The translations under genes and the position numbers were made by a program. A DNA stretch of 64,000 bases from the NCBI GenBank assembly GCA_025677815.1, contig JAIXMP010000005.1:1178001-1242000 (forward strand), written 5' to 3'. The DNA is from Phascolomyces articulosus. Lineage: Eukaryota > Mucoromycota > Mucoromycetes > Mucorales > Lichtheimiaceae. The notes under the pieces were generated by a model that was given only the letters and a program-made list of their open reading frames with translations, had not been told where the DNA came from and did no database searches. Every line of letters starts with the position of its first letter. Position 1 is the first letter of the stretch. Shown piece by piece: positions 38,325 through 49,281 of this stretch.

Positions 38325-39895
38325 TTGTGGTTTTTTTAAGTAATATAATATGCAACAATCTATTATACGTGTTGTATTATGAATATAATATTTAAAATTA
38401 ATGATTGATGTTTATATATAGGACGAACCCACTAGTTATGACATGTCTTTTCTCAAAAATAAATAAATCAAACAAAAACTCACTACAACAACAACCTAGT
38501 ACTTACAAGAATAATTTTGTTCCTTTGAATCATATAAAATATTCAAGCTCTTTTATACCTTTTATATAGTTTACGCTAAACACTGATGTATTCCAAGTAG
38601 AAATTGATTTCTAAGCAATTTGTCACGCTGTGGTTAAAACACTTCAACATGCATCGGAAATGGTGCCGGTGAGGCAACAAGTCCGTCTCAAAGCATTATT
38701 TCCACCAATGGGAATCATACTTTTGGGGTGTTGCCCGGCTAATCCACCGACCCAATGCATTATTGTTGATTTGGAGACAATGCAACATCGCTTCATGGAG
38801 ATCCTGTACGCAGACTCGGCTGACGTGCATCTCCTTATTTTTCTTGTCTCAAATCTCATACTAACAAATAATATATCATTTTAACTATCTTTTATTACGG
38901 TTTTTATTATCCACGCATTTTTTTTCCTTTGACACATTTCCAGTTTTATACGTACAACGAATCATTCTTTATCATTTCTTACTACTACATACATAAAAAC
39001 AACACACATATATATATTTTAATTCTTTACAGTACATTACAGTTTACGTATAAACAAGCAGCCGGTTTTATATATCTTGTTCTTTGCCAATTCATATTAT
39101 TTCGTCAATTCCGATGTGTGCTACAAAACCTACCGTTTATGGTTTTCTACAACCTTTAACACTATTATCGAATGATGACTGTACAAAAATGGGAAATATG
39201 CACTATTATCTGGTTTGGAAGGAGGATCAAGGTAATGAGTGAAGTAGAGTTACATTCAAGATTATCGACATATATAAGAAGATAACAAAGGATGACTTAT
39301 TGACGTATAATGTACTTGTTCATTGCTGGTTCTTATTACTTTTCTTTTTTATAGCAAGTTTTATATTTGTAGACTAATTTGATGCATTGTCCAACGAAAA
39401 AAAATCAAACAGAAGTAACTTAGATTGTTTTGTAGTCTTTGTAATTGTGTTCATGAAGAAAATAATAATAAAAACGCACATGCTAACGCGGTGTACGTAT
39501 GGCTAAATTCTTTTAATCAAATGTAATACTTATCTGTGAAAGTATCACAAGAACGATTCTAAACCCTACGGGTTAACGATTCGTTTAATTCATTCATGCC
39601 GGAGAAATTCAGTGTCATGGATGCTATTTAGTGAACTAATATTTCTAATCATATGTATCACAAAATTTAGATTGCCCAAGATTCACTGAAGAACAGTTAG
39701 CTATATTTATATATGGACAGTAATAATAAACACGAAAATAATAATGATATTATGGATGGATATGCTATGGAATGTCTGAAATTACATATAATTTTATATA
39801 TACTTTATTGCGTATACTGTTATTATATTGTAATAATGGTATATATACTGATATTAGAAATGCCACAAAGTATTACTGCTTTTTTCTACATTTTT
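38325..39895. other. Hydrolase upstream region and spacer edge
   Basis: Up to 39271 this is the duplicated upstream region of the hydrolase; beyond it is unique AT-rich sequence up to the stop of the carboxylase gene. It includes a possible short ORF at 38630-38884. I see no other gene. Confidence 0.55.
38630..38884 (+). CDS. Doubtful short ORF inside the duplicated arm
   Basis: 84 codons, divergent to the hydrolase, less AT-rich than the surroundings (KALFPPMGIILLGCCPANPP, VDLETMQHRFMEIL). An identical copy lies at 46073-46327 (-), but that follows from the duplication. No family recognised; it could be a gene fragment, and the opposite strand is also open (38644-38859). Confidence 0.25.
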   Translation: MVKTLQHASEMVPVRQQVRLKALFPPMGIILLGCCPANPPTQCIIVDLETMQHRFMEILYADSADVHLLIFLVSNLILTNNISF

Positions 39896-41967
39896 TTACA
39901 TTCTACTAACACCATATATATTTCCTCCGTTCACCTCATTACTGTAAATTGCAGAAAGACAGAAACCAATCACTTGACGTGTTTCTCTTGGATCTATAAT
40001 TCCATCGTCCAAAAATCGAGCAGATGTATAATACACGTTCGACTCAGCTTCGACAGATGCTTGGAATAATGCTTTTCGTTGAGCTGCATCTTCTTCATCT
40101 ACTTCAATACCAGCTCTGATAATTTGAATATCCATAATAATAAAAAGTTAGAATTGTTAAAATGCCAACATCGATAGTGCTTTATCTACAAAACAATAAG
40201 GAAAAGTATAAAAAATACAGCTGTAAAAAAAAAAACAGAAAAGAGTTACCTCTTTGCACCTTGACGCATAACAATATCCAAAACACCTGCTAATTGCTCT
40301 GCACCCATTACAGAACATCTCGAGTTTGGCCAAGAAAACAAAAATCTACATAGCATATTTAATACCATATAAATCGGTGAATTTAGGATGAAAACTAATT
40401 TATATATTCAACAATGTATAAATAATAATATTGACCTGGGAACATATGCACGACCACACATTGCATAGTTTCCAGCACCGTAGCTCGCACCCATCATAAT
40501 CGTAATTGCAGGGACTCCCGAATTGCTGACTGCGTTAACAAAACGAGATCCAGCTTTTATAATACCTTCTTCTTCATACTGCTTTCCCACCATGAATCCC
40601 GTGATGTTTTGTAAATAAATTAAAGGGGTATTCCTATTATTAAATATTAATGTCGTATTATTTTAAACTTCGAATAACAAATTCAATATCCTGATATTTA
40701 AGGAAATCATCCAAAACTAAGGTTTATAGTTACTTGATGTTACAAAGTTGGATAAATTGTGTGGCCTTGTTGGCTTCTTGGGTAAACATAACGTTGTTAT
40801 TTGCAATAATACCCACAGGAATGCCTTGGATGAAACCCCAGCCACACACCAAGTTACGCCCATAATTTGGTTTGAAGGTTGTAAACCGAGAACCATCCAC
40901 GAAACGTATAATTACTTCAATTGCATCAAATGGAATACGGATATCTGCAGATACAATGCCCAAAATTTCCTCTGTAGTATATAATAATATCAACAACAAA
41001 TTTTTATTACAAGAACAATAATAAATTATGAATACATCATGAATTAATCTCGTGGATATTGTCATGAATGAGTATAGAAGCAAAAAAAAAAAAAAAAAAG
41101 TTGTAACATACTAACCTGGATTGTAATATGGCTCTTCGTATTGTCCATTCAAATGACGAAGTGGCAGTTTACCCTTAGGTTTCCAGTTTAAATTAGCCAT
41201 CCATTCGCGTGCTTTACGAATGGCGTCATACTCGTCATATGCCAATTGATCAGTTGTACCGGAAATACGCGAATGCATATCAGCACCACCCAAACTTTCA
41301 GAATCAGTTATCTCACCAGTGGCCATTTTCACCAGAGCAGGCCCCCCAAGGTACATTTGCGCTTGCTTTCTAACCATAATGACATAGTCACTCATACCTA
41401 GATAAAGTATGATTCAGAAGTAAGTTTAGAAAGCTTTATCATTTACTGTTATTTTGGATGATAGCTCTTCAACAATAATGGAAATTTATATACCTGGTTG
41501 ATAAGCACCACCAGCAGCAGAACTTCCAAATACCACGCAACATGAAGGGATCTGTGCTTTGGATCTAATGAAAATTTAGTTGAAAAAGAATTTATATTTT
41601 TATTACTGTATCGGCTCTTTCTCTATTAAAATCTATTGAAACTTACTGTAATGCTTGGTTACGGAATGCTCCTCCACCTTTGTGGAACACACGGAATTGT
41701 TGCGTCAAGTTAGCCCCTGGCTAATTTATATGGATAAGATGTTTTTTTTTTTTTTTGCATGAATATCAATATTATTTTTTAATAATTTTATGATAGGATC
41801 CTTACTGATTGATTTAATGTAATGGTAGGTAATCTATTCTTCATGGCGATTTCTTGAATGCGATCCAATTTTAAAACAGTTGCTTCGTTCGCGGCACCTC
41901 CAAACAAGGTTGGTACGGCAGCTGATACCATGCATAATACACCACTGTTAATAAAGGCGTTAGTTAC

Positions 41968-42007
<40 letters not shown>

Positions 42008-42584
42008 TTTATATTTTACTATATGTTGTACCTAACAAGGCCAATGCCATCAACATTAGATCCACCTTTTTAAATGGAGAAATTATAAAAAAGTAAGAAT
42101 TGGAAAAGGTTTAAGTCAATGAGTCTTTTTTTTGTATTATCATGTTTAATATATTAATAATTATATATACCAAGCGTCATGTCCTCTTGTTCGAAACCAG
42201 CTAAAGCACATAATTCAAGAAAAGGTGAATCTTCATCTAAAAGCAACGTAACACGTTCACGAGCTAATTGTATATGAAAACAAAAATAACGAGAGGCCTC
42301 ATTCTCGATTAATACAATGTTATTATTATAGGACCCAAAACACTATTTCTTAAGTTCAAGGAAGAGTAAATATATGTATTATTTTTACCAGTTAACTGTC
42401 CATGGCTACGATGTAATTTCAAACTGCTTTCTTTCCCCTGATTGGTTGCATCATGCAAACGCTCCTCAAGTTGTTGTATAAGCCCTTCCCATTCTTCCTG
42501 ATTTTTTTTATATTCAGGACTAGAAGTATTTACAGTTGTTGGATGACGTGCAACAAGATTATCTACAGTTGAGTTTACGGACAT
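39896..42584 (-). CDS. Acyl-CoA carboxylase carboxyltransferase (beta) subunit, methylcrotonyl-CoA carboxylase-like
   Basis: Eleven exons on the minus strand (42584-42389, 42263-42171, 42065-42032, 41944-41806, 41720-41647, 41564-41494, 41397-41116, 40971-40734, 40633-40436, 40345-40250, 40115-39896) encode 546 residues, all phases consistent. Crotonase-fold landmarks: [106 protein letters not shown] and [19 protein letters not shown]. These fit the beta subunit of a biotin carboxylase that moves CO2 from carboxybiotin to an acyl-CoA. The methylcrotonyl-CoA type is likeliest, geranyl- or propionyl-CoA types possible. No basic mitochondrial presequence is visible, and the protein ends SRM, a PTS1-like tripeptide. 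An in-frame ATG at 42641 would add a hydrophobic stretch. The biotin-carrying alpha subunit is not in this window. It lies inside the inverted duplication. Confidence 0.88.
41972..42003. repeat. (TA)n microsatellite in intron 3 of the carboxylase gene
   Basis: Uninterrupted alternating T and A for 32 nt, inside the intron 41945-42031. Likely length-polymorphic. Confidence 0.85.
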
Positions 42585-45500
42585 GATGTCTATAATAATT
42601 TTAACAATGAAAAAGAAAAGAAAAGAAAAGAACAACGACATTGTTTGTTTTTTTTTTCAAAAATAAATTATGCAATGCATGAAAAAATATCATGTTTTTG
42701 TGTAACGAGTAAAAATAAAGAGTAAAATGATCAAACTTAATATGTCGCCAAACTATTATGCAAGTATTAATGCATTTACCATTTTAATGCCACGAAAACT
42801 TACCACTAAGTAGCTGTCGCTTTGAACAATACCGACAGTAAATATAGGATCTCAAAACATGATGTTGAGGGTAGTAAAAGTATAACTTTAGTTATTACAA
42901 ACTTTCTGATTTTGTCCTTGACTGCTTGGATATTGCTTTTCAATGTTCTATTAAATTGTTCTTTAGATATGGTTCATACAAACCGTCGGAAAAAGTCTCA
43001 AACTTATAAAGAACATATAGAAATCCACTATCTATATAGGACTATTCAATGCCCTATACAACTGTCTAATTGGGTCTGTGAAGATGCATGATATACTCAA
43101 TAAAATACTCCATTAGATTTTATAACGACTAAGCTTTCAAATAAACTATTATTAGTAATATCTCGAACAAATTCCATGCAAATCTTTCTGCTGTCCATAA
43201 TATTATTATAGGAAAAATGAAGGTATAAAGAAAACAGTCGAATCATTTCACTATTAGTTTGGTAATGAGAAATTTTACTAGTATTTATAATATTAATGTA
43301 ATAAATGTGTTGAGATCCAATTGTTTCAACGAGTTTGGTTCCTTTGGGAAAAATTCATTGTATCAGTAAAGAAATAAATGAAATTCAGAGTAGCAGCATG
43401 CATTGATTGCTGCAAAGCCTGCAAATGCTTCCGTATATTTCCGTTACTGCATTATATAAAAATAATTCACGATATTGTAGCTATTTTCAAGCCAGAATAC
43501 CATATGGTGAATTGTGACTTCATTATGCAGTATAAGTATATTACACCTCATTTCACTTTCTATTATTAGACAACGCATATTACAATCATTACTCCTTTTC
43601 TTCGATAGCATCATATATCATATTAGTTGCACATTTTCAGTTAACAAACGACATTAAATACTGTTTATCTACTACCACTACTTTTCTGCATAACTACAAA
43701 GGTTTATCAAACAGGGAAAGTAGCTGTATGAATTCTAAACTACAGTTGGAAATTAACCTAGTATTAGCATGAATTTTTTTTCTTCTGTGTCATTTTTATG
43801 GAAATATATGAACCTAAGAGTTCTAATTAACAGGATTAATATAATAAATGTAGACGACAAACATAAACCTCATATCTTGAAATCCCGAGTGCTGTTGAAG
43901 CAACTACCTTTCGTACAGATTTGTAATTGGAGAAAAAATAATACATGCATCTATTTGTATATATCAACAAATCACTTTACCTTCTATATGTTCTGGGATG
44001 TATTGTGCATACAGCTACTGGAATGACGAAAACAAGTAAAATGGGTACGTAAAATTTAGTAACCATTTAATGGGTAATAATAATATAAACAAGTTACTTT
44101 TATATTGACCTCTTTGACAGAGAATTGTAAACCAATATCTCATTTAACTTTACCATTGTTATATAACGAATAGTAGGTGGTAATCAAATTGTTTTCTAAA
44201 GATATGACTGCACGTTCTTGCCCAAATATAGCAATTATAAAAGCACTCGCTCCAATATAATGATCAACTAAGGTTTACACAAATGATAGCCTTCCTTTTG
44301 ATCTCCAAATTATTTGAACATTATTATTATCACAGTTACTAGAGTACTTTTTAGTTACTATTAATAAATAATTCTTCTTTGTTTGCTTATTGTGAACATT
44401 TGATGAATCAAATGTTCATCCATCGAAATCTTAATTTGTTCTGCTTATTCACCTCGTAGCTCACCCCGTATGATGGTCTTCTTACTGCCACCACAATGCC
44501 TATAAATCTTACCAATGGGAATGTGTATCCCTTAAAACCTTATTCATTCTATAAATGAATAAATGGAACGCTCATGTACACCTTTTCGCATTTTTACTAA
44601 TATATAATACACATCATAATTAATAAACCAATATATTCACTGAGCCTCAACAACTATCGACTCTTTTTTTGTTTTCTTTTTAATTCTCTGTATACTATCA
44701 GCTATTTTGCTACGTATAATATTTATTGATTATGTTGTATTTACATGTATGAGAAACGAAAATGAGGCAGAAAAGTTAGGCAGAAAAAAAAGAGGTACCA
44801 ACCTACCATTATTGACCAGGATTGTTAGGCTCAATCGAATCAAGTACAATTTGTGTTAGTTCCCATTCTTCAACTAGGCCTATCCAAAGTCGTCAGCTTT
44901 ACTATTGTAATTGCTTTCTTTGTTTCGTGTTCTTGGTCTCTATTTGCCTGATGTCAATTCATCCATCTCGGAAAATATTGAATGATTCATTTTTGGGATA
45001 TCGGATAATATAAAGATACTGTTTGAAAGGAGAGTGTAACAAATTGGACGTATCCAGCACAATGTTTGGCTAGTTTGCCTGCCTCAAAATTGTATTCCAC
45101 ATGATTTAATTCCACAACAAAACAAATATCTATATAGATGCTATTGTCATTCTTTATTGTAAAAACTTTGCTTAACTACTTCTGTATATATACAACACAT
45201 ACAATAATAGCATAAAATAATTATATATCTTTATCACACGTTGAAGGCCGTCACCAAGTCCTGAACATGTAATTAGACACGGCGAGAAGACGTTCATTCA
45301 ATATCAGCTTGCTGCATAATTTAATAGAACTAGATGATACCTAAAAAGATTAAAGTGAATGAGAGAAACGTAGTAAGTGGGAAGTGGGAAAGGAAAATTA
45401 CATGAAACAGAAACAGATATTTGAATTATTATACTATATATCAGCGGTGGGGTATTATTACTATTGTGAAGATTCTTCGCATAAAAAACTTGCATTACGA

Positions 45501-45685
45501 ATTTCAGTATTTAGACTGTCAAAGGAATGTAATACCCAAGATCATATATTTTGGATAACACTTGAAGTGTCACCAGAAGCCTAATCATAGAAGGTGTTGA
45601 ATTGATATGGAGAATATTTATGAGTCAATAAAGGTATATCATTCGAGAAAGCATCATTTAGTCTTTCCTTTTACTTTTTTTATTA
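42585..45685. other. 3.1-kb gene-poor spacer
   Basis: Region upstream of the carboxylase gene up to the right arm. AT-rich. Frames at 42822-43091, 43378-43569, 43769-44026, 44822-45013 and 45384-45584 have no motifs and no splice context. A perfect 11-bp hairpin lies at 44393-44418. I see no gene. Confidence 0.5.
44393..44418. repeat. Perfect 11-bp hairpin
   Basis: TGAACATTTGA and TCAAATGTTCA flank a 4-nt loop (TGAA). No poly-U or gene end adjoins it; function unknown. Confidence 0.5.
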
Positions 45686-46072
45686 ATGTCGATAATCTTG
45701 AATGTAACTCTACTTCACTCATTGTCTTGATCCTCCTTCCAAACCAGATAATAGTGCATATTTCCCATTTTTGTACAGTCGTCATTCGATAATAGTGTTA
45801 AAGATTGTAGAAAACCATGAACGGTAGGTTTTGTAGCACACATCGGAATTGACGAAATAATATGAATTGGCAAAGAACAAGATATATAAAACCGGCTGCT
45901 TGTTTATACGTAAACTGTAATGTACTGTAAAGAATTAAAATATATATATATGTGTTGTTTTTATGTATGTAGTAGTAAGAAATGATAAAGAATGATTCGT
46001 TGTACGTATAAAACTGGAAATGTGTCAAAGGAAAAAAAATGCGTGGATAATAAAAACCGTAATAAAAGATAG

Positions 46073-46327
46073 TTAAAATGATATATTATTTGTTAGTATG
46101 AGATTTGAGACAAGAAAAATAAGGAGATGCACGTCAGCCGAGTCTGCGTACAGGATCTCCATGAAGCGATGTTGCATTGTCTCCAAATCAACAATAATGC
46201 ATTGGGTCGGTGGATTAGCCGGGCAACACCCCAAAAGTATGATTCCCATTGGTGGAAATAATGCTTTGAGACGGACTTGTTGCCTCACCGGCACCATTTC
46301 CGATGCATGTTGAAGTGTTTTAACCAC
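46073..46327 (-). CDS. Doubtful short ORF, duplicate of 38630-38884
   Basis: Same 84 codons as the left-arm frame and the same doubts: no family, opposite strand also open (46098-46313). Confidence 0.25.
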   Translation of the reverse strand: MVKTLQHASEMVPVRQQVRLKALFPPMGIILLGCCPANPPTQCIIVDLETMQHRFMEILYADSADVHLLIFLVSNLILTNNISF

Positions 46328-46632
46328 AGCGTGACAAATTGCTTAGAAATCAATTTCTACTTGGAATACATCAGTGTTTAGCGTAAACTATATAAAAGGT
46401 ATAAAAGAGCTTGAATATTTTATATGATTCAAAGGAACAAAATTATTCTTGTAAGTACTAGGTTGTTGTTGTAGTGAGTTTTTGTTTGATTTATTTATTT
46501 TTGAGAAAAGACATGTCATAACTAGTGGGTTCGTCCTATATATAAACATCAATCATTAATTTTAAATATTATATTCATAATACAACACGTATAATAGATT
46601 GTTGCATATTATATTACTTAAAAAAACCACAA

Positions 46633-47433
46633 ATGTCAAACTTCAAATCTCAAATTACAATGACCCATATTGGCACCGCCACTGCCCTTCTTGAGATTGA
46701 TGGCATCAGTCTGCTGACGGATCCCGTATTCTGTGATGCTGGCTCAGAATATCCTTATCCAGGTGGAGTTCTCAAACAAACCACAGGTCCTGCTGTAAAG
46801 ATCAACGAACTTCCTCCCATTGATGCTATCCTTTTAAGTCATGAAGATCACGAAGATAACCTTGATGAAATGGGTCGACGTCTTCTCGATGGTCGCAGGG
46901 TAATCACTACTATGGATGGTGCCAAAAACCTTCAACCTCGACCAGGTGTACGTGGTATTCAACCGTGGCAAACACTCCCATTGAATATTGGTGGTACAAC
47001 ATTTCACATAACTGGCACACCATGTGTCCATGTACCTGGTGGTGAATGTACTGGCTTTATTTTGGAATCACCCAACTTTGGTACGACTGATGGTAAACCC
47101 AATGTCATTTATATTTCAGGTGATACAATTTACATGGATGAATTAGTGTCCATTCGAGAAAAATATCATGTTTCAGTTGCTATCATACATCTTGGTGCAG
47201 CAAAAGTGCCAGTACCTGGACACGATGGGTTACTTCAAATTACCATGGGTGGAAACGATGCTGCCAAACTTGTTCGAGAACTTGGAGCCGATATTCTTGT
47301 ACCCATTCACTTTGAATCTTGGTTGCATTTTACTGAATACCATGAGGAGTTACGAAAAGTCTTTGAAGATGAAGGAATCAATGATAAAGTATGTTGGCTC
47401 ATACCTGGTCAACCCAAAAAGCTATTTAAATAG
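46633..47433 (+). CDS. Metallo-beta-lactamase-fold hydrolase, copy 2
   Basis: 266 residues, single exon, amino-acid sequence identical to copy 1 (37524-38324), including the HxxHxDN motif at 70-76, His133, Asp164 and His226. The 5' flank is shared with copy 1 for about 950 bp, so both probably have the same promoter. The 3' flank is unrelated from base 47436 on, with its own AATAAAA near 47490. It lies 405 bp upstream of, and in the same direction as, the HAD phosphatase gene; no functional link is evident. Both copies are intact, so neither shows signs of decay; this points to recent duplication or ongoing gene conversion. Confidence 0.88.
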   Translation: MSNFKSQITMTHIGTATALLEIDGISLLTDPVFCDAGSEYPYPGGVLKQTTGPAVKINELPPIDAILLSHEDHEDNLDEMGRRLLDGRRVITTMDGAKNLQPRPGVRGIQPWQTLPLNIGGTTFHITGTPCVHVPGGECTGFILESPNFGTTDGKPNVIYISGDTIYMDELVSIREKYHVSVAIIHLGAAKVPVPGHDGLLQITMGGNDAAKLVRELGADILVPIHFESWLHFTEYHEELRKVFEDEGINDKVCWLIPGQPKKLFK

Positions 47434-47435
47434 TA

Positions 47436-47838
47436 TATTAATTACGTAGAGCCACTGTAAATTATTGTAGATGAAATAATTTGTAATTATAATAAAATTT
47501 ATAATCATCCATAATAATTCAATTTAATTTGATATAGTCAATAGTAAGTTACATTAAAAATAATGATTAATAGGTTACCATATTGGAAACTTGCTCGTGG
47601 TATCTTTTTGAACAAACAGGTACACACGCTCCTACAGGAAACAAGAAGTGGAAATATTATGTAATACTAAGGGCCCATGTTTGCAAGTGACCCTTTAACG
47701 GCAAATCTATATTCCACGGATGCCTAATCATGCGTCTTCCGCGGACGGTAATAATGCATATTTAACCCAGTTTTTCCAGCTATTTTTTTCCCTTTTCTAC
47801 CTTTTTTTCTTCACTTTATTGTGTATTTCCAAACAGCA
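47436..47838. other. Intergenic region, hydrolase copy 2 to HAD gene
   Basis: Unique AT-rich sequence with the hydrolase 3' end and the HAD promoter, including a CT-rich leader at 47775-47820. No coding signal seen. Confidence 0.6.
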
Positions 47839-48760
47839 ATGAGTTTATTATCTAAAAAGATTCTACGTGCTCAAGGTTTTATCTTTGATTTAGACGGAAC
47901 ACTTATTGACACAACACCATTAGTGGAAGCGTTTTGGCGCCAATTCGCTTTAGAAAACGATCTCGATGCCGAAAAGGTAATTTCTATTTTTTTTTTTTTT
48001 TATATTGCGATAGGTGGCGTTTGAGTTTGTGCTTTTTATTTTGAAGAATGAAAGAGGCTATTCAATTATTAACGTAAAAAAATAGATCTTGTCTACAAGT
48101 CATGGACGAAGAACAATTGAAACGATTGCAGAATGGGTTCCCCACAAAGCAACTTTGGAATACGCTGAAGAATTTGAAGGCAAACTTGCACAAAATACAG
48201 AAGGTTTAAGTGTATTACCTGGTGTAACAGCACTTTTAGAAAAGATTCCATTGGGTCGCATGGGGATTTGTACATCTGGTAATAAAAAAATGGCACAAAC
48301 TCGTCTAACTCAATGTGGTATGCCTATTCCAACTGTCATGGCAACAGGCGATACAGTAAGTAAAATTTGGATGAGTTAAGAATGAGAGAGAGAAAAAATG
48401 TGATGATGTGATAAGGTTGAAGCATGAAGTCATTTTTTATTTTTTGGTTTAATATGGACTTTTATATAATATATATATTTCCTATAGGTGACCACTGGAA
48501 AACCAGACCCTGAAGGATACCTTACATCCGCAAGAGCTTTAGGCATTGATCCTAGAGATTGTGTCGTATTTGAAGATGCTCCTGCCGGTGTAAAAGCTGC
48601 GAAAAGCGCTGGAATGCAATGTGTTGGGTGCTTAACGTCCCATACGGCTGAACAATTAAAAGAAGCGGGTGTCGATTATATTGTGCCATTATTGACCGAA
48701 GTAGATATTGAAATCATGGCAGATGGAAGTTTTGAAGTCATTTTGACAAACCCTCAATAG
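47839..48760 (+). CDS. HAD-family sugar/polyol phosphatase (GPP/DOG-like)
   Basis: Three exons (47839-47976, 48086-48355, 48488-48760), all phase 0, encode 226 residues. HAD motif I is IFDLDGTLIDTT (nucleophile Asp17, Asp19), motif II GICTSGNKKMA, motif III Lys in TTGKPDPEGY, and motif IV VVFEDAPAGVKAAKSAG. The small helical cap after motif I and the overall length fit the fungal glycerol-1-phosphatase / 2-deoxyglucose-6-phosphatase group (yeast Gpp1, Dog2). It is cytosolic and removes phosphate from small sugar or polyol phosphates, for example in glycerol production under osmotic stress. Which substrate is preferred cannot be read from the sequence. Confidence 0.88.
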
Positions 48761-49281
48761 GATCAATTCCTTCTCCCTTCACCTGTAGAATAATCTTACA
48801 AAAATATATTGTTACGACATTACATGAAAGTATGTTGGTATAGTGCTTTAGTCCATAAGAAAAAGGAGCAATTGTATTTTAATTCTATGGTATTACAAAC
48901 AATGACAATACAGTCAATTGGTAGTAGTAGAGCAGTAATAGGATGGAGGGTATGGAATTGATGTTTAAAAAAAAATAATATATGCGAGTGAATCGAGATT
49001 AGTCTCAATAAACAGTAAAAAAATGAGTTATGGTACAAGTATGCAACAGGAGCTGCTTTTGGAGTTTGAACATTTGAAGAAGGATTAGTGTGCAAGTGAA
49101 TGTAGTATAGCTATAGAAAAAGATGAGTCATATTATTGATTAAAAGTAAAAAGCCGTCGAAGTATCTTCTTCTTTTTGGAATTCAAATATACCACTACAT
49201 GATAAATATCAATATTAGCTGATGATACATAATATGAATTCAGAAAATGTTATTTATTTTCTATCCCATTAGTACTGAATC
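48761..49281. other. Convergent 3' intergenic region
   Basis: 521 bp between the HAD gene (+) and the WD40 gene (-). The frame at 48820-49095 has no motif. No gene seen. Confidence 0.6.

Larger units (their letters stand above)
37522..39271 (+). repeat. Left arm of a 1,750-bp near-identical inverted duplication
   Basis: Position x here pairs with 84957-x on the opposite strand in the right arm (45686-47435), without any indel. I found six differences, at 39007, 39138, 39153, 39176, 39232 and 39233, all transitions and all in the spacer-side 265 bp. The arm carries hydrolase copy 1 and its upstream region. Homology ends 2 bp past the hydrolase stop codon on the outer side. Confidence 0.95.
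45686..47435 (-). repeat. Right arm of the 1,750-bp inverted duplication
   Basis: Reverse-complement copy of 37522-39271, carrying hydrolase copy 2 on the plus strand. Partner positions of the six differences are 45950, 45819, 45804, 45781, 45725 and 45724. Confidence 0.95.
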
